Origin: an uncultured Sphingomonadaceae bacterium
Lineage (GTDB): Bacteria > Pseudomonadota > Alphaproteobacteria > Sphingomonadales > Sphingomonadaceae
Length of the DNA: 64,000 bases
Direction of reading: 5' to 3'
Assembly: GCA_947495985.1 (NCBI GenBank)
Contig: CANMBD010000004.1
Location: forward strand, 62,001 to 126,000
Shown here: piece after piece, positions 28,962-36,841 of the stretch
How positions within the stretch are numbered: position 1 is the first letter of the stretch
Layout: the number at the start of each line of letters is the position of its first letter
Program-made: the position numbers and the translations under genes
Notes under the pieces: generated by a model
What the model was told of the DNA's origin: nothing
Database searches by the model: none
The model's input: only the letters and a program-made list of their open reading frames with translations

Positions 28962-29600
28962 TCAGATGGCATGAGCTGGATTACCGACAACGGTTTCTCC
29001 GGCTTCAATATCCTTCGTTACCACAGCCCCCATCCCTACAATTGCGCCTTTGCCGATCCGGCGTGGTTGATTTGGTTTGCCCTGCTTAATAATCGCGCCA
29101 GAACCGATATAGGCGTGATCATCAATATGTACATTCCCATTGCATTTAACGCCCGGAGCGAAGGTCACGAAATCGCCGATTACACAATCATGCTCAACAT
29201 AGCTGCCAATGTTGCAATGAAAATGACTGCCTATCGCAATGTTGGACGTCAAAACCGTGAATGGTGAGAAAATCGCACCGTCGCCAATTTCCACGCGGTC
29301 CATACGGATATGCTGGTCGGCCGTTACAGTTTTGAATCTAAGATCATGAAGCATGCATTTCTGCGCTAGCCTGGCACGAACTTGACTATTTGCAATGGCA
29401 ATGGAGATGGTTTTGTCGTCGGCCGGCAAATTTACAAACACGTCAAAATCGAGAACGCGATGGCCGTTGAGGCTGTCCCCTTCATAATTGTCGTCCACAA
29501 AGACAAATTCTAGGTCACTTTCGTGACCGACCCCTTCCCTGAGTAGAGGCATCACGCCCTTGCCGCAACCAGATGCTCCATATATCGCACAGATTTTCAT
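28962..29600 (-). CDS. NeuD/PglD-like sugar O/N-acyltransferase
   Basis: About 212 residues from the ATG giving MKICAIYGASGCGKGVMP; upstream codons are read in the same frame but do not fit the family. The N-terminal third is a Rossmann-like sugar-binding domain (GASGCGKG, then FVDDNYEGDSLNGHRVLDF). The C-terminal part is a left-handed beta-helix of hexapeptide repeats (CNIGSYVEHDCVIGDFVTFAPG), ending GAVVTKDIEAGETVVGNPAHAI. PglD/NeuD enzymes acetylate an amino sugar at the 4-N position using acetyl-CoA. Convergent with the DegT gene that could supply the amine, and ten bases upstream of it lies the PIG-L deacetylase, suggesting joint action on an amino sugar. Confidence 0.83.
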   Translation of the reverse strand: MKICAIYGASGCGKGVMPLLREGVGHESDLEFVFVDDNYEGDSLNGHRVLDFDVFVNLPADDKTISIAIANSQVRARLAQKCMLHDLRFKTVTADQHIRMDRVEIGDGAIFSPFTVLTSNIAIGSHFHCNIGSYVEHDCVIGDFVTFAPGVKCNGNVHIDDHAYIGSGAIIKQGKPNQPRRIGKGAIVGMGAVVTKDIEAGETVVGNPAHAI

Positions 29601-29610
29601 GTGGGCCGGT

Positions 29611-30303
29611 TCAATTTCTGACCCAACGAATGGCGACGAATGCCTCGGCGGCTTCAACCCCTATCTCGCTTCCTCGAAGCGTGGCAGAGGCTTTTATTGC
29701 ATCAGGTGAGCGCGGAGAAAAGCCTTGATGTTGTTGTGAGGCATATTCTGCCCAAGCCGCTAGTTTGCTATGCAGATGACCTGTCACATTTTCATAAAGG
29801 TTGGGTACAAACGGATTTTGGATTGCAGCAGGCATGAGATGCGTTTCGGTAGGTGTCTCATACATTGCGACCAACTCCAGTGACTGTGAAGAGTGCAGGT
29901 AAGCACGCGAAGCCACCAGTCCAGCATGTGCTAACTCTCTGTGATCATGATGTAAATCGTGATAATATGGAAGATAAAGCTCTTGCGGGTTCAGTCGCTC
30001 CACCAAACCTGCGACCGCCATGTTAATATCATAATTTGGATGCTCTGACAGACAAACACCTGGGAGTTCGCAAAACTCAAGATTGGGGTTGCCCAGATGA
30101 ACTATGGCTTTTGCTGTTTCCGCGCGTAAGGATTCCCATAACTCAGGTTTCCACAAAGGATGTTCTTGTTCACCATGACCGGTCATAATAGCAACGGTGA
30201 CATTCTCGCCGGCAGCAATTTTTTTTGCGATTGTGGCGCCCATGCCCAGAGTTTCGTCATCTGCATGTGGGGCAATTACAAGCGTGTTACGCGAAGCGCT
30301 CAT
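29611..30303 (-). CDS. PIG-L/LmbE-family deacetylase
   Basis: A 230-residue zinc-dependent deacetylase. The metal motif is APHADDETLG with His13, Asp15 and Asp16; the second metal histidine lies in the YHDLHHDHRELAH segment (about 110-122). PIG-L enzymes remove acetyl from GlcNAc-like groups. The 3' end is ten bases from the acyltransferase start and the 5' end overlaps the formyltransferase stop by four bases. The PIG-L, formyltransferase and acyltransferase trio suggests deacetylation followed by re-acylation of an amino sugar, though this is inference. Confidence 0.86.
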   Translation of the reverse strand: MSASRNTLVIAPHADDETLGMGATIAKKIAAGENVTVAIMTGHGEQEHPLWKPELWESLRAETAKAIVHLGNPNLEFCELPGVCLSEHPNYDINMAVAGLVERLNPQELYLPYYHDLHHDHRELAHAGLVASRAYLHSSQSLELVAMYETPTETHLMPAAIQNPFVPNLYENVTGHLHSKLAAWAEYASQQHQGFSPRSPDAIKASATLRGSEIGVEAAEAFVAIRWVRN

Positions 30304-31229
30304 GGTCTGGCAGACAATCTTTTTTGGCCGGTCATTTTAACTGGTTTACTTTCAGCGTGAGTAACTTGTTCTAAATCATATTCTTCAAGTAGCAATGCGG
30401 TAAAATTACCGCAACGCACAATAGGTCTATGATTGTCATAGAGGAAAATCTGACCGGTCAAGGCGTGCCATTCCGGGTAGTGGACAACTCGTGCGCGCCA
30501 AATACGAAGAATAGCGCCATCAAGATAACTGAATGCACCAGGATAAGGTTTCGATACTGCACGAATTGTGCGATGTATCTCTTCTGCATCACAGGCCCAG
30601 TCAATAAGCCCATCCGACGGGCGGCGAAGCGCCAAATAGGTTGCTGCTTGATGTTCCTGAGGTTCAGCAGGAATTTTGCCCGCTTTCAAACTGCCAATGA
30701 GGTCCTTTATCATCAACGACAAAGTTTCCATTTGCCGCGCATACAAATCAGCTAGATACTCGGTGCCGTCCATGTCAAAACTTCGCTGCACTGCAATATC
30801 ACCGCTATCAACACCTTGGTCTATCCAAAACAGCGTCCCGCCAGTATGCTGTACATCCAATAGAATAGTCCACGAAAGCGCTGCACGCCCTCGCATTTTC
30901 GGAAGCAAGGTAGGATGGTATCCAAGTACACCTTTGTGGGCCAGATTGCGGAACTGCTCCTTTACAAGCCGGGACCACCCAATGACAAAAATATAGTCAG
31001 GGGAGAGTGCCGCAACTTGATCTATGCAATCTTGAGTATTTACATTGGCTTCTTCGAGTAGATTAATCCCGTGAAGCGCAGCAATCTCGGATAGGTCGAC
31101 ATAGTCGGAATGTAATGATTGCCTCTGTTTCGGCAGAGTTATGATCGCTGTCGGCACCACGCCATGCAGACACATTTGTTCGATTGCTACAGCTGTCGAC
31201 TGCACTGCACCTACAACGATAATCTTCAT
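30300..31229 (-). CDS. Formyltransferase-family protein (sugar N-formyltransferase candidate)
   Basis: A 309-residue protein of the Fmt/ArnA formyltransferase fold, using 10-formyl-tetrahydrofolate. His105 lies in GYHPTLLPKMRG and Asp141 in QGVDSGDI, both at the expected catalytic positions. The residue two before His105, asparagine in methionyl-tRNA formyltransferase and ArnA, is glycine (Gly103); 10-formyl-THF dehydrogenase-like members also lack it, so activity may still hold. The C-terminal part is short. Four-base overlaps tie it to the PIG-L gene and to the sugar transferase gene. A role in N-formylating a polysaccharide amino sugar is inferred. Confidence 0.82.
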   Translation of the reverse strand: MKIIVVGAVQSTAVAIEQMCLHGVVPTAIITLPKQRQSLHSDYVDLSEIAALHGINLLEEANVNTQDCIDQVAALSPDYIFVIGWSRLVKEQFRNLAHKGVLGYHPTLLPKMRGRAALSWTILLDVQHTGGTLFWIDQGVDSGDIAVQRSFDMDGTEYLADLYARQMETLSLMIKDLIGSLKAGKIPAEPQEHQAATYLALRRPSDGLIDWACDAEEIHRTIRAVSKPYPGAFSYLDGAILRIWRARVVHYPEWHALTGQIFLYDNHRPIVRCGNFTALLLEEYDLEQVTHAESKPVKMTGQKRLSARP

Positions 31230-31837
31230 GGATTCTCAACAACCTCCGGGAAATACTCAGAGTACAACAGCTTCGCCTGCCTAATCAAAGTTTCATCCCG
31301 CTTCTCTCCCAAAAAAAGCACTTGAATCGTATTAAACAGTATCATTAAATCTAACATAGTTGTCCGCTTTTCCAGATAATAACAATCGACCGCAAATTTT
31401 TCGGCTTCTGACAAAAGTGTGTTGCCCGAAATCTGAGACAGTCCAGTGAAACCTGGTTTACCTGACAAACGTCTCCGCCCCAGAGGATGGGAGTCAATAG
31501 CCTTCCATAGGAGAGGCCGTGGACCAACTAGCGCCAGATCACCAGTTATGACATGCCAAAATGAAGGTAACTCATCTAAGCGAAAACGGCGTAAGACCTT
31601 TCCAAATGTGGTCAAGCGTAACTCGTCAGGCAGCAAATCGCCGTTCGTATCGCGTTCATTGGTCATTGAACGGAACTTCCAGATTCGAAAAGTGGTCTCC
31701 CCGAGTCCACCTCGATCTTGCCCAAAAAATATCGGGGTACCTATCTTTATCCTGACCATGATCGCAGTGGTCAAAAATAGAATCATAAGGATCGGTGATA
31801 CTAAAAACAGTAAAAGGAGATCTATGATGCGGATCAT
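31226..31837 (-). CDS. Short-form sugar phosphate transferase (PglC-type priming enzyme)
   Basis: A 203-residue monotopic phosphoglycosyl transferase with a single N-terminal re-entrant hydrophobic helix (residues 3-27, with SP kink) and the catalytic soluble domain. Marker motifs are KFRSM (about 54-58), DELPSFWHVITGDLALVGPRP (about 88-108) and GFTGLSQISG. It transfers a sugar-phosphate from a UDP-sugar to undecaprenyl phosphate and starts repeat-unit assembly. It lacks the extra transmembrane domain of WcaJ-type enzymes, so the lone short form is the priming enzyme seen in this window. Overlaps the formyltransferase gene by four bases. Confidence 0.88.
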   Translation of the reverse strand: MIRIIDLLLLFLVSPILMILFLTTAIMVRIKIGTPIFFGQDRGGLGETTFRIWKFRSMTNERDTNGDLLPDELRLTTFGKVLRRFRLDELPSFWHVITGDLALVGPRPLLWKAIDSHPLGRRRLSGKPGFTGLSQISGNTLLSEAEKFAVDCYYLEKRTTMLDLMILFNTIQVLFLGEKRDETLIRQAKLLYSEYFPEVVENP

Positions 31838-31843
31838 TCGTGG

Positions 31844-32599
31844 CTAATTCAGATATTCACGAAGATGTTCGAGCTTGTTTGATGACACAATCCCGGCTTC
31901 TATTGCTTGCATATCGAGTGAAAATTGCAGGTGATCTACCGCTGTTTTTTTGTCCGAATCGAGCACTTTGCCTGCATTGAGCGGACGGATCACCAGCGCC
32001 ATCTTGTTCGCTCTTGCGCAGTTGCCAATCACCGCATCATATTCTGTTTCATGTTGATTGCGATAGACCGCCAAGCCATCAACCGCCTCGGTTCGCACGG
32101 CTTCGTCGGCAAAGTCAGGCGAATACGGAAAACAGATTAACCTTTCGATCTTGCCTTCTGATTTAAGTTTATTCGCAGCCGACCGCAGTGCGTTTGCACT
32201 ATTTCGAAAAGCAGCAATTCGCTCCTGATCATTGTCCAATCCTCTGCGCCACATCCATTGGACATCATGGATGCATTCCGAAGCCAGTGCATGACGATAG
32301 TGGTCAACCTTGCTGACGAGTCTGGCTGTATCAAAACCACTATCGTCGAAACTGGGTTCAGCCAATTTGACGACATGTTTGAAAATTGGGGGCTTCTGGC
32401 GTCGCGACAAGTAGGCTAAAATTTCGCAAACTAACGGAAAGGTATCATATTCGGATGAACTGTGTAGCTTTACGATGCCAAGCTGGTGAACCGCAGAAAA
32501 ATAATCAGCCCATTCCGCAATACTGCGGCTAACTTCATTGAGACGCATCGTCCCCAGAATAAGTCGATCAGCCGTTACAGCCAAGTTTTCAACCATCAA
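31844..32599 (-). CDS. Aldo/keto-reductase-like protein with altered active site
   Basis: A 251-residue TIM-barrel protein beginning LILGTMRLNE (residues 13-22), like aldo/keto reductases, with the C-terminal SNKLEHLREYLN resembling the family end. Of the catalytic tetrad Asp-Tyr-Lys-His, the Asp position reads His46, the Tyr (Tyr51) and Lys (Lys78) are kept, and the His position reads Trp117. It may therefore not be an ordinary NADPH reductase. It overlaps the TauD-like gene by eleven bases and lies six bases from the sugar transferase, so it belongs to the tailoring operon. A sugar keto-reductase role is plausible but unsupported. Confidence 0.7.
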   Translation of the reverse strand: MMVENLAVTADRLILGTMRLNEVSRSIAEWADYFSAVHQLGIVKLHSSSEYDTFPLVCEILAYLSRRQKPPIFKHVVKLAEPSFDDSGFDTARLVSKVDHYRHALASECIHDVQWMWRRGLDNDQERIAAFRNSANALRSAANKLKSEGKIERLICFPYSPDFADEAVRTEAVDGLAVYRNQHETEYDAVIGNCARANKMALVIRPLNAGKVLDSDKKTAVDHLQFSLDMQAIEAGIVSSNKLEHLREYLN

Positions 32600-33374
32600 A
32601 GTTGCCTATATCGATAGCGCACTTCCAAATAAAACGCTCCGATTCCTGCGTTGCCTTAAAAGCGTTGCGACCGTGCAGGACTTCACGATCTTTCCATGCA
32701 ACCAAGTCTCCAGGTGACAGCTTGACCCCGTTTATCTGGTCTTTCAGATTCGGTGAATCTTTCAAATAGGAGAAAAATTGATCTGCCAACTTTTGCGCAG
32801 TTTCATCGCCCGTTTGTTTTACGCAGTAATAGTTCCAGTTAACAAGAGTCTTTCCGGTGGATTCATCGATTATTTTTTCAGTACGTGCATCACCTGAACG
32901 GGCATGCGGCATAGCGTAATCACGAAGCTCGTTAAGCAAACGGGGTTCTTCAGCCGCCAATACTTTTACCAAATCATCTGCGTCGACGAAGATCGTCTCA
33001 CCGCCTTCGCCGGCATTGGTGACACAGGCCAAGATTGTAGCATTGGGAAAATCGGGAATGTAGGAGCCGTCCGTGTGCAATGGCTGGGCATTAGCTGAAT
33101 GGCGATAGGCATCTGGATGCTTTGGATCATAGCGCACTTCGAACCATAGTTCGCCGCTGCGCTGACTATCACGATCACCTTTGTGCACGTCTTCAGCCAA
33201 GTGCACCGGCTTGCCGAGATAGTTGAAATTTTCACCCAACATTTTCCGTATATCCAAGACAGGTCCGTCAGCACGTAGTACGAATACTTTGTCATTATCG
33301 TTCTGCCATGCTGCTACCAAAGCAGAGAAACCCTCTTGCGGGTTGTCGGGGTCGTAAGTCTGTTCCCACAGCAT
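32589..33374 (-). CDS. TauD/TfdA-like Fe(II)/2-oxoglutarate dioxygenase
   Basis: A 261-residue cupin-fold oxygenase. The iron facial triad is visible: His100 and Asp102 in HTDGSY and His234 in LHGRNAF; Arg247 could bind 2-oxoglutarate. Length is on the short side for TauD. Such enzymes hydroxylate or oxidise an organic substrate with O2 and 2-oxoglutarate. The gene overlaps the aldo/keto-reductase-like gene and sits at the upstream end of the polysaccharide tailoring operon; it is not near taurine or sulfonate genes. Hydroxylation or oxidation of a sugar or lipid-linked intermediate is suggested by context only. Confidence 0.82.
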   Translation of the reverse strand: MLWEQTYDPDNPQEGFSALVAAWQNDNDKVFVLRADGPVLDIRKMLGENFNYLGKPVHLAEDVHKGDRDSQRSGELWFEVRYDPKHPDAYRHSANAQPLHTDGSYIPDFPNATILACVTNAGEGGETIFVDADDLVKVLAAEEPRLLNELRDYAMPHARSGDARTEKIIDESTGKTLVNWNYYCVKQTGDETAQKLADQFFSYLKDSPNLKDQINGVKLSPGDLVAWKDREVLHGRNAFKATQESERFIWKCAIDIGNFDG

Positions 33375-33409
33375 ATTTATGCGCCTCTAAATGATAGTGA
33401 TTTTACACA

Positions 33410-34600
33410 TTATATCGTTTTGCTTCTTTTGAGCGATATATTCTTTATAGATAGATTATACTGATCAAAGCCGCTCGGAAAATCGCCAGATATTGTAAAC
33501 CAATGGAAAACGCATTCTGAGTTCAAGGAAGGTAGAACCAGTTCGTTTTCACCTGTTTTGATTCGAACCGTCATACTTTCCTTAGAAATTTGCACGTCGG
33601 AGCAAGATATTTTGATTTCGACTGACGCATCATCTCCATCCTGTACGGTAACGTCGGTGGTCAAAACGAGCGATGTTCGTGGTAGCTTGATTATCCTACG
33701 CGCAAGGATACCCGAGCTCCCGCCGATTGCATTTATGTCGAGGGTACCGCTTTGAATATCTATATTTGCAGAATAGTCGCCATCGGAGACTACCTGCCAG
33801 TCGAACGGCAAGTAGGTTTGAGATTGATTGAAGCTGTTGGCGTTAATAACATTCTTATCGTCTTTATGTCCTGATAACACCTTGTAGAGGTCTTCCGCCT
33901 GTTCATATTGTCCGTACCTCACCAAATTTCCGATTAGCGATGAATCGTTATATTGCACAAGAGATAGCTCTTGGCCGATGAGTGAAGTACGCAATCGTGC
34001 AGCGTTCGGAAGTGACGCTGGATAGGCCGAAATATTACTCCAAAAACGCGTCGCCCAAGGCGGGTTTCTAAGCAGCATTGACTGGAATGCGGGAAGAAAC
34101 CTATCATCAGAGAGGGCTTGAACCATGACCGGTATCAGCGCATCTCCTGAAGCTGAACTGACCCGTAAATTTATATCGTAGAAAGAAAGCAGATCATCTA
34201 AATTGTTACGTTCGCCGCTGTCCATTATCATCCAAGCGTTTGACAGCGAATTGCGTCGGGACAAAGCAACCGCCTTCTGCATTAGTTTTCGTTTTTTTTT
34301 GCCCTTCGCAGAAAGAGCCAACACCGTGACTGCTTTAGATGCGGTTGGTTCCATTCGGAATGCATCTGTAGCCCACATTTCGGTTGAGCGAGAGACTGTT
34401 GATGGCAAGTACCCGCCATTCTCCACAATTTTTGATTGCACAGCCCGCTCTGCCAGTTCTTGATATGCAAATCCGTTGACCGCAAAGGTTGAAATTGCAA
34501 CATCGGGTGCTCGGGTCTTGGTTACACCAGCCAATGCTAGCGTTCCAGCGTATATGCTTAGTGCTATTGCACAAGCCCATATCAAGAAGTTTTTTAACAT
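33410..34600 (-). CDS. Membrane-anchored protein of unknown function in the polysaccharide locus
   Basis: A 396-residue protein I do not recognise. An N-terminal hydrophobic segment (residues 3-24) is a membrane anchor or uncleaved signal. The following region is alpha-helical with repeat-like helical pairs, hinting at TPR-like packing (for example YQELAERAVQSK and YGQYEQAEDLYKVLSG). The last 150 residues are beta-rich and Asp/Ser/Thr-rich, like a carbohydrate-binding domain. A run of nine A residues on the coding strand (34292-34300) encodes the Lys-rich GKKKRK. It lies 23 bases from the tyrosine-kinase gene, suggesting a role in polymer export or length control; function is not assigned. 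Confidence 0.6.
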   Translation of the reverse strand: MLKNFLIWACAIALSIYAGTLALAGVTKTRAPDVAISTFAVNGFAYQELAERAVQSKIVENGGYLPSTVSRSTEMWATDAFRMEPTASKAVTVLALSAKGKKKRKLMQKAVALSRRNSLSNAWMIMDSGERNNLDDLLSFYDINLRVSSASGDALIPVMVQALSDDRFLPAFQSMLLRNPPWATRFWSNISAYPASLPNAARLRTSLIGQELSLVQYNDSSLIGNLVRYGQYEQAEDLYKVLSGHKDDKNVINANSFNQSQTYLPFDWQVVSDGDYSANIDIQSGTLDINAIGGSSGILARRIIKLPRTSLVLTTDVTVQDGDDASVEIKISCSDVQISKESMTVRIKTGENELVLPSLNSECVFHWFTISGDFPSGFDQYNLSIKNISLKRSKTI

Positions 34601-34623
34601 GGACGCATCAACTTCATGCCACC

Positions 34624-36813
34624 CTACGACTGAGTCGCAGCCTTATCACCATAGCTATACTGATAAGAATAGCCATAGCCGTAACCTGAATGCTCACGTT
34701 GTACCTTCGTAATGATGCCTCCGAATATATGTGCATGTGAACTACGGACGCGCTGTATTGCGGATTGAATACCACGTAGCTTAACCCCTCCTGCCTCGAT
34801 TGTGTAAATCACACCTTCAACCGAATCCGCCAAAAGAGGAATATCTGCTAGTCCTAGAACAGGCGGGGCATCAATTATCACCGTATCGTATATCTCGCTC
34901 AATTTCTCAACTAGTTCACGCATACGCGTGCTACTGAGAAGTTCTGCCGCATTTGGTGGTATTGGGCCAGCAGACATAGCGTCAAATCCATACACACCAT
35001 CTTTGTGAATGAGTTGCTCCAAATCGTCTGAACCTGACAAATAGTTACTGAGTCCCGCATTATTTTTTGTGCCCAGCATCTGATGTAGAGATGGATTACG
35101 CATATCACCATCTATCAACAAAATACGCTTTCGCGTGCTGGCCAATACCGCGGCAAGAGAAACTGCGGATGTACTTTTACCTTCATTTGGGCGTGTACTT
35201 GTTAGAAGAAAAGAGCGTGGTACTCCATGGTCTGTTAGAAAGGCCAAGCTGGTTCGTATGGAAAGATACGCCTCCCAAGCGACAGATTTTTTGTCATTCA
35301 GGTTGGATAAAATATCTTCTTTCTCGAAATCGGGGATTGATCCGAGCGGTGCAATACCGAGTTTTGATTTGAGGTCGGATGGCTCCTTCACAGTTTGGTC
35401 AATTTGCTCCAGAACAAACACATAAGCGGCGGATATCCCAATCCCGACAAGCATAACCAATGCAAGATTTATCAAAAGTTTGGGGCTGGACGGTTCTTCC
35501 GCAGGCTGCGCTCGGTCCACTATTGAAATATTATTGGTTCCAACACCGGCCACGCCGATTTCTTTATATCGTTGCAGCAGGCCATCATAAAGCTGCCGGT
35601 TCGTATCCACTTCGCGCTGGAAAATATTGTGCTGGATAGAGTCTCGTCGTTCACCACTAAATTGGTTTTTCAATTCATTCACTTGATTGCGCAGTCTTCG
35701 TTCGCTTTCGAGGGCGGCCAAATAGCGTGCTGATGTGCTGTTCCGCAGCCGCTGTTCTTCTGCAGCAATACTGGCATCTAGTGCAGCTATCTGCGATTCC
35801 AGTGCTTTAGCCGCCGGGTATTCCGGTTCGAACTGGACCAAAAGCTTGGAATATTCAGCTTCTGCCTTGGCGCGTTCCAGACGGATATTGTTCAAAGCAG
35901 ATGTAGTCTGCGCGTCCCTGTCTCCCGAGTCCATAACCGCTTCGCTTGCCGCTGCTATACGATCTGCTGTCGCTTGTACCAGAGCAGTGCTCAACGTTTC
36001 CAAATTCGCAGATGCCAGAGTTTTACGCCCTACGGTCTTGCCATCAAGCGTGCGCTGAGAGGACAATGTAATAATCTCCTTGTTGTCCGCGTAAGCCGAG
36101 AGATTTCGCTCCGAATCTTCAAGTCTTCGGCGGAGCGTGGCCAGCTGTTCCTCAAGAAAATTTGCCGCCTCGACCGTCGAATTGAACCGCCGATCGAGAT
36201 TGGAAGCGATAAACTGTTCTACCCATGTGTTAGCTATTTCTGCCGATAAACTTCGGCTCGGGCTTTCAAAACTTACGTCTACCAGACTCGATCCGCGGAT
36301 CGGTGAAATGATAATGTGATTTTGCACCAAATCAGTGGCGATCTTAATTCGCTGATTTCTCTCGGCCGCAGATTTGGCATTTGTCGTTGTCGACAAAAAG
36401 CCTGAATTGTTGGGATCAGCATCGAAAGCTTGGAAAAAGCTGTCTTTGGATGCCAAATTTGCAGTACGAACAACCCGTTCGGCAAGAGAGCGTGACTCAA
36501 GCAATGAGTATTGCGTTTGATAAAATTCAAGATTCTGTCCCGCACTGTCAGATGCGGCCACACCTTCCACATTTGTAACCTTGTCTTGCTGACGATTTAT
36601 CTCGATCCGGGACGTCGAGGTATAGTACGGTGTCATAAGCAGCGTAGCTACTATGCCGGTCGCTGCCGCAATTGCCAAAATAATAGCAATTGCCAACTTG
36701 TGGCGCAGTACAGCTTGCCAATATTGGACCAAAACTGGGATATCATGGGCCATGTCGTCATACGGGTCGTATCCCACAGACGCATCGTCACTCTGTTTTA
36801 TCATATTATTCAT
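34624..36813 (-). CDS. Polysaccharide copolymerase and tyrosine autokinase (Wzc-like)
   Basis: A 729-residue fusion of a Wzz-type periplasmic domain and a cytoplasmic BY-kinase. The N-terminal anchor is near residues 36-56, long periplasmic coiled coils follow, and a second anchor is near 450-470. The kinase domain has P-loop GKST (545-548), Walker A' LLIDGDMR (about 565-572) and Walker B VIIDAPP (about 645-651). The C-terminal tail carries tyrosines at 711, 713, 715, 717, 719 and 721, in an alternating pattern, expected for autophosphorylation. It controls chain length and export with the Wza-like lipoprotein just downstream of its start. No Wzb-type phosphatase gene was seen in the window. 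Confidence 0.92.
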   Translation of the reverse strand: MNNMIKQSDDASVGYDPYDDMAHDIPVLVQYWQAVLRHKLAIAIILAIAAATGIVATLLMTPYYTSTSRIEINRQQDKVTNVEGVAASDSAGQNLEFYQTQYSLLESRSLAERVVRTANLASKDSFFQAFDADPNNSGFLSTTTNAKSAAERNQRIKIATDLVQNHIIISPIRGSSLVDVSFESPSRSLSAEIANTWVEQFIASNLDRRFNSTVEAANFLEEQLATLRRRLEDSERNLSAYADNKEIITLSSQRTLDGKTVGRKTLASANLETLSTALVQATADRIAAASEAVMDSGDRDAQTTSALNNIRLERAKAEAEYSKLLVQFEPEYPAAKALESQIAALDASIAAEEQRLRNSTSARYLAALESERRLRNQVNELKNQFSGERRDSIQHNIFQREVDTNRQLYDGLLQRYKEIGVAGVGTNNISIVDRAQPAEEPSSPKLLINLALVMLVGIGISAAYVFVLEQIDQTVKEPSDLKSKLGIAPLGSIPDFEKEDILSNLNDKKSVAWEAYLSIRTSLAFLTDHGVPRSFLLTSTRPNEGKSTSAVSLAAVLASTRKRILLIDGDMRNPSLHQMLGTKNNAGLSNYLSGSDDLEQLIHKDGVYGFDAMSAGPIPPNAAELLSSTRMRELVEKLSEIYDTVIIDAPPVLGLADIPLLADSVEGVIYTIEAGGVKLRGIQSAIQRVRSSHAHIFGGIITKVQREHSGYGYGYSYQYSYGDKAATQS

Positions 36814-36841
36814 TTAACCCTCGGAGCTTCGCAGCACAATA

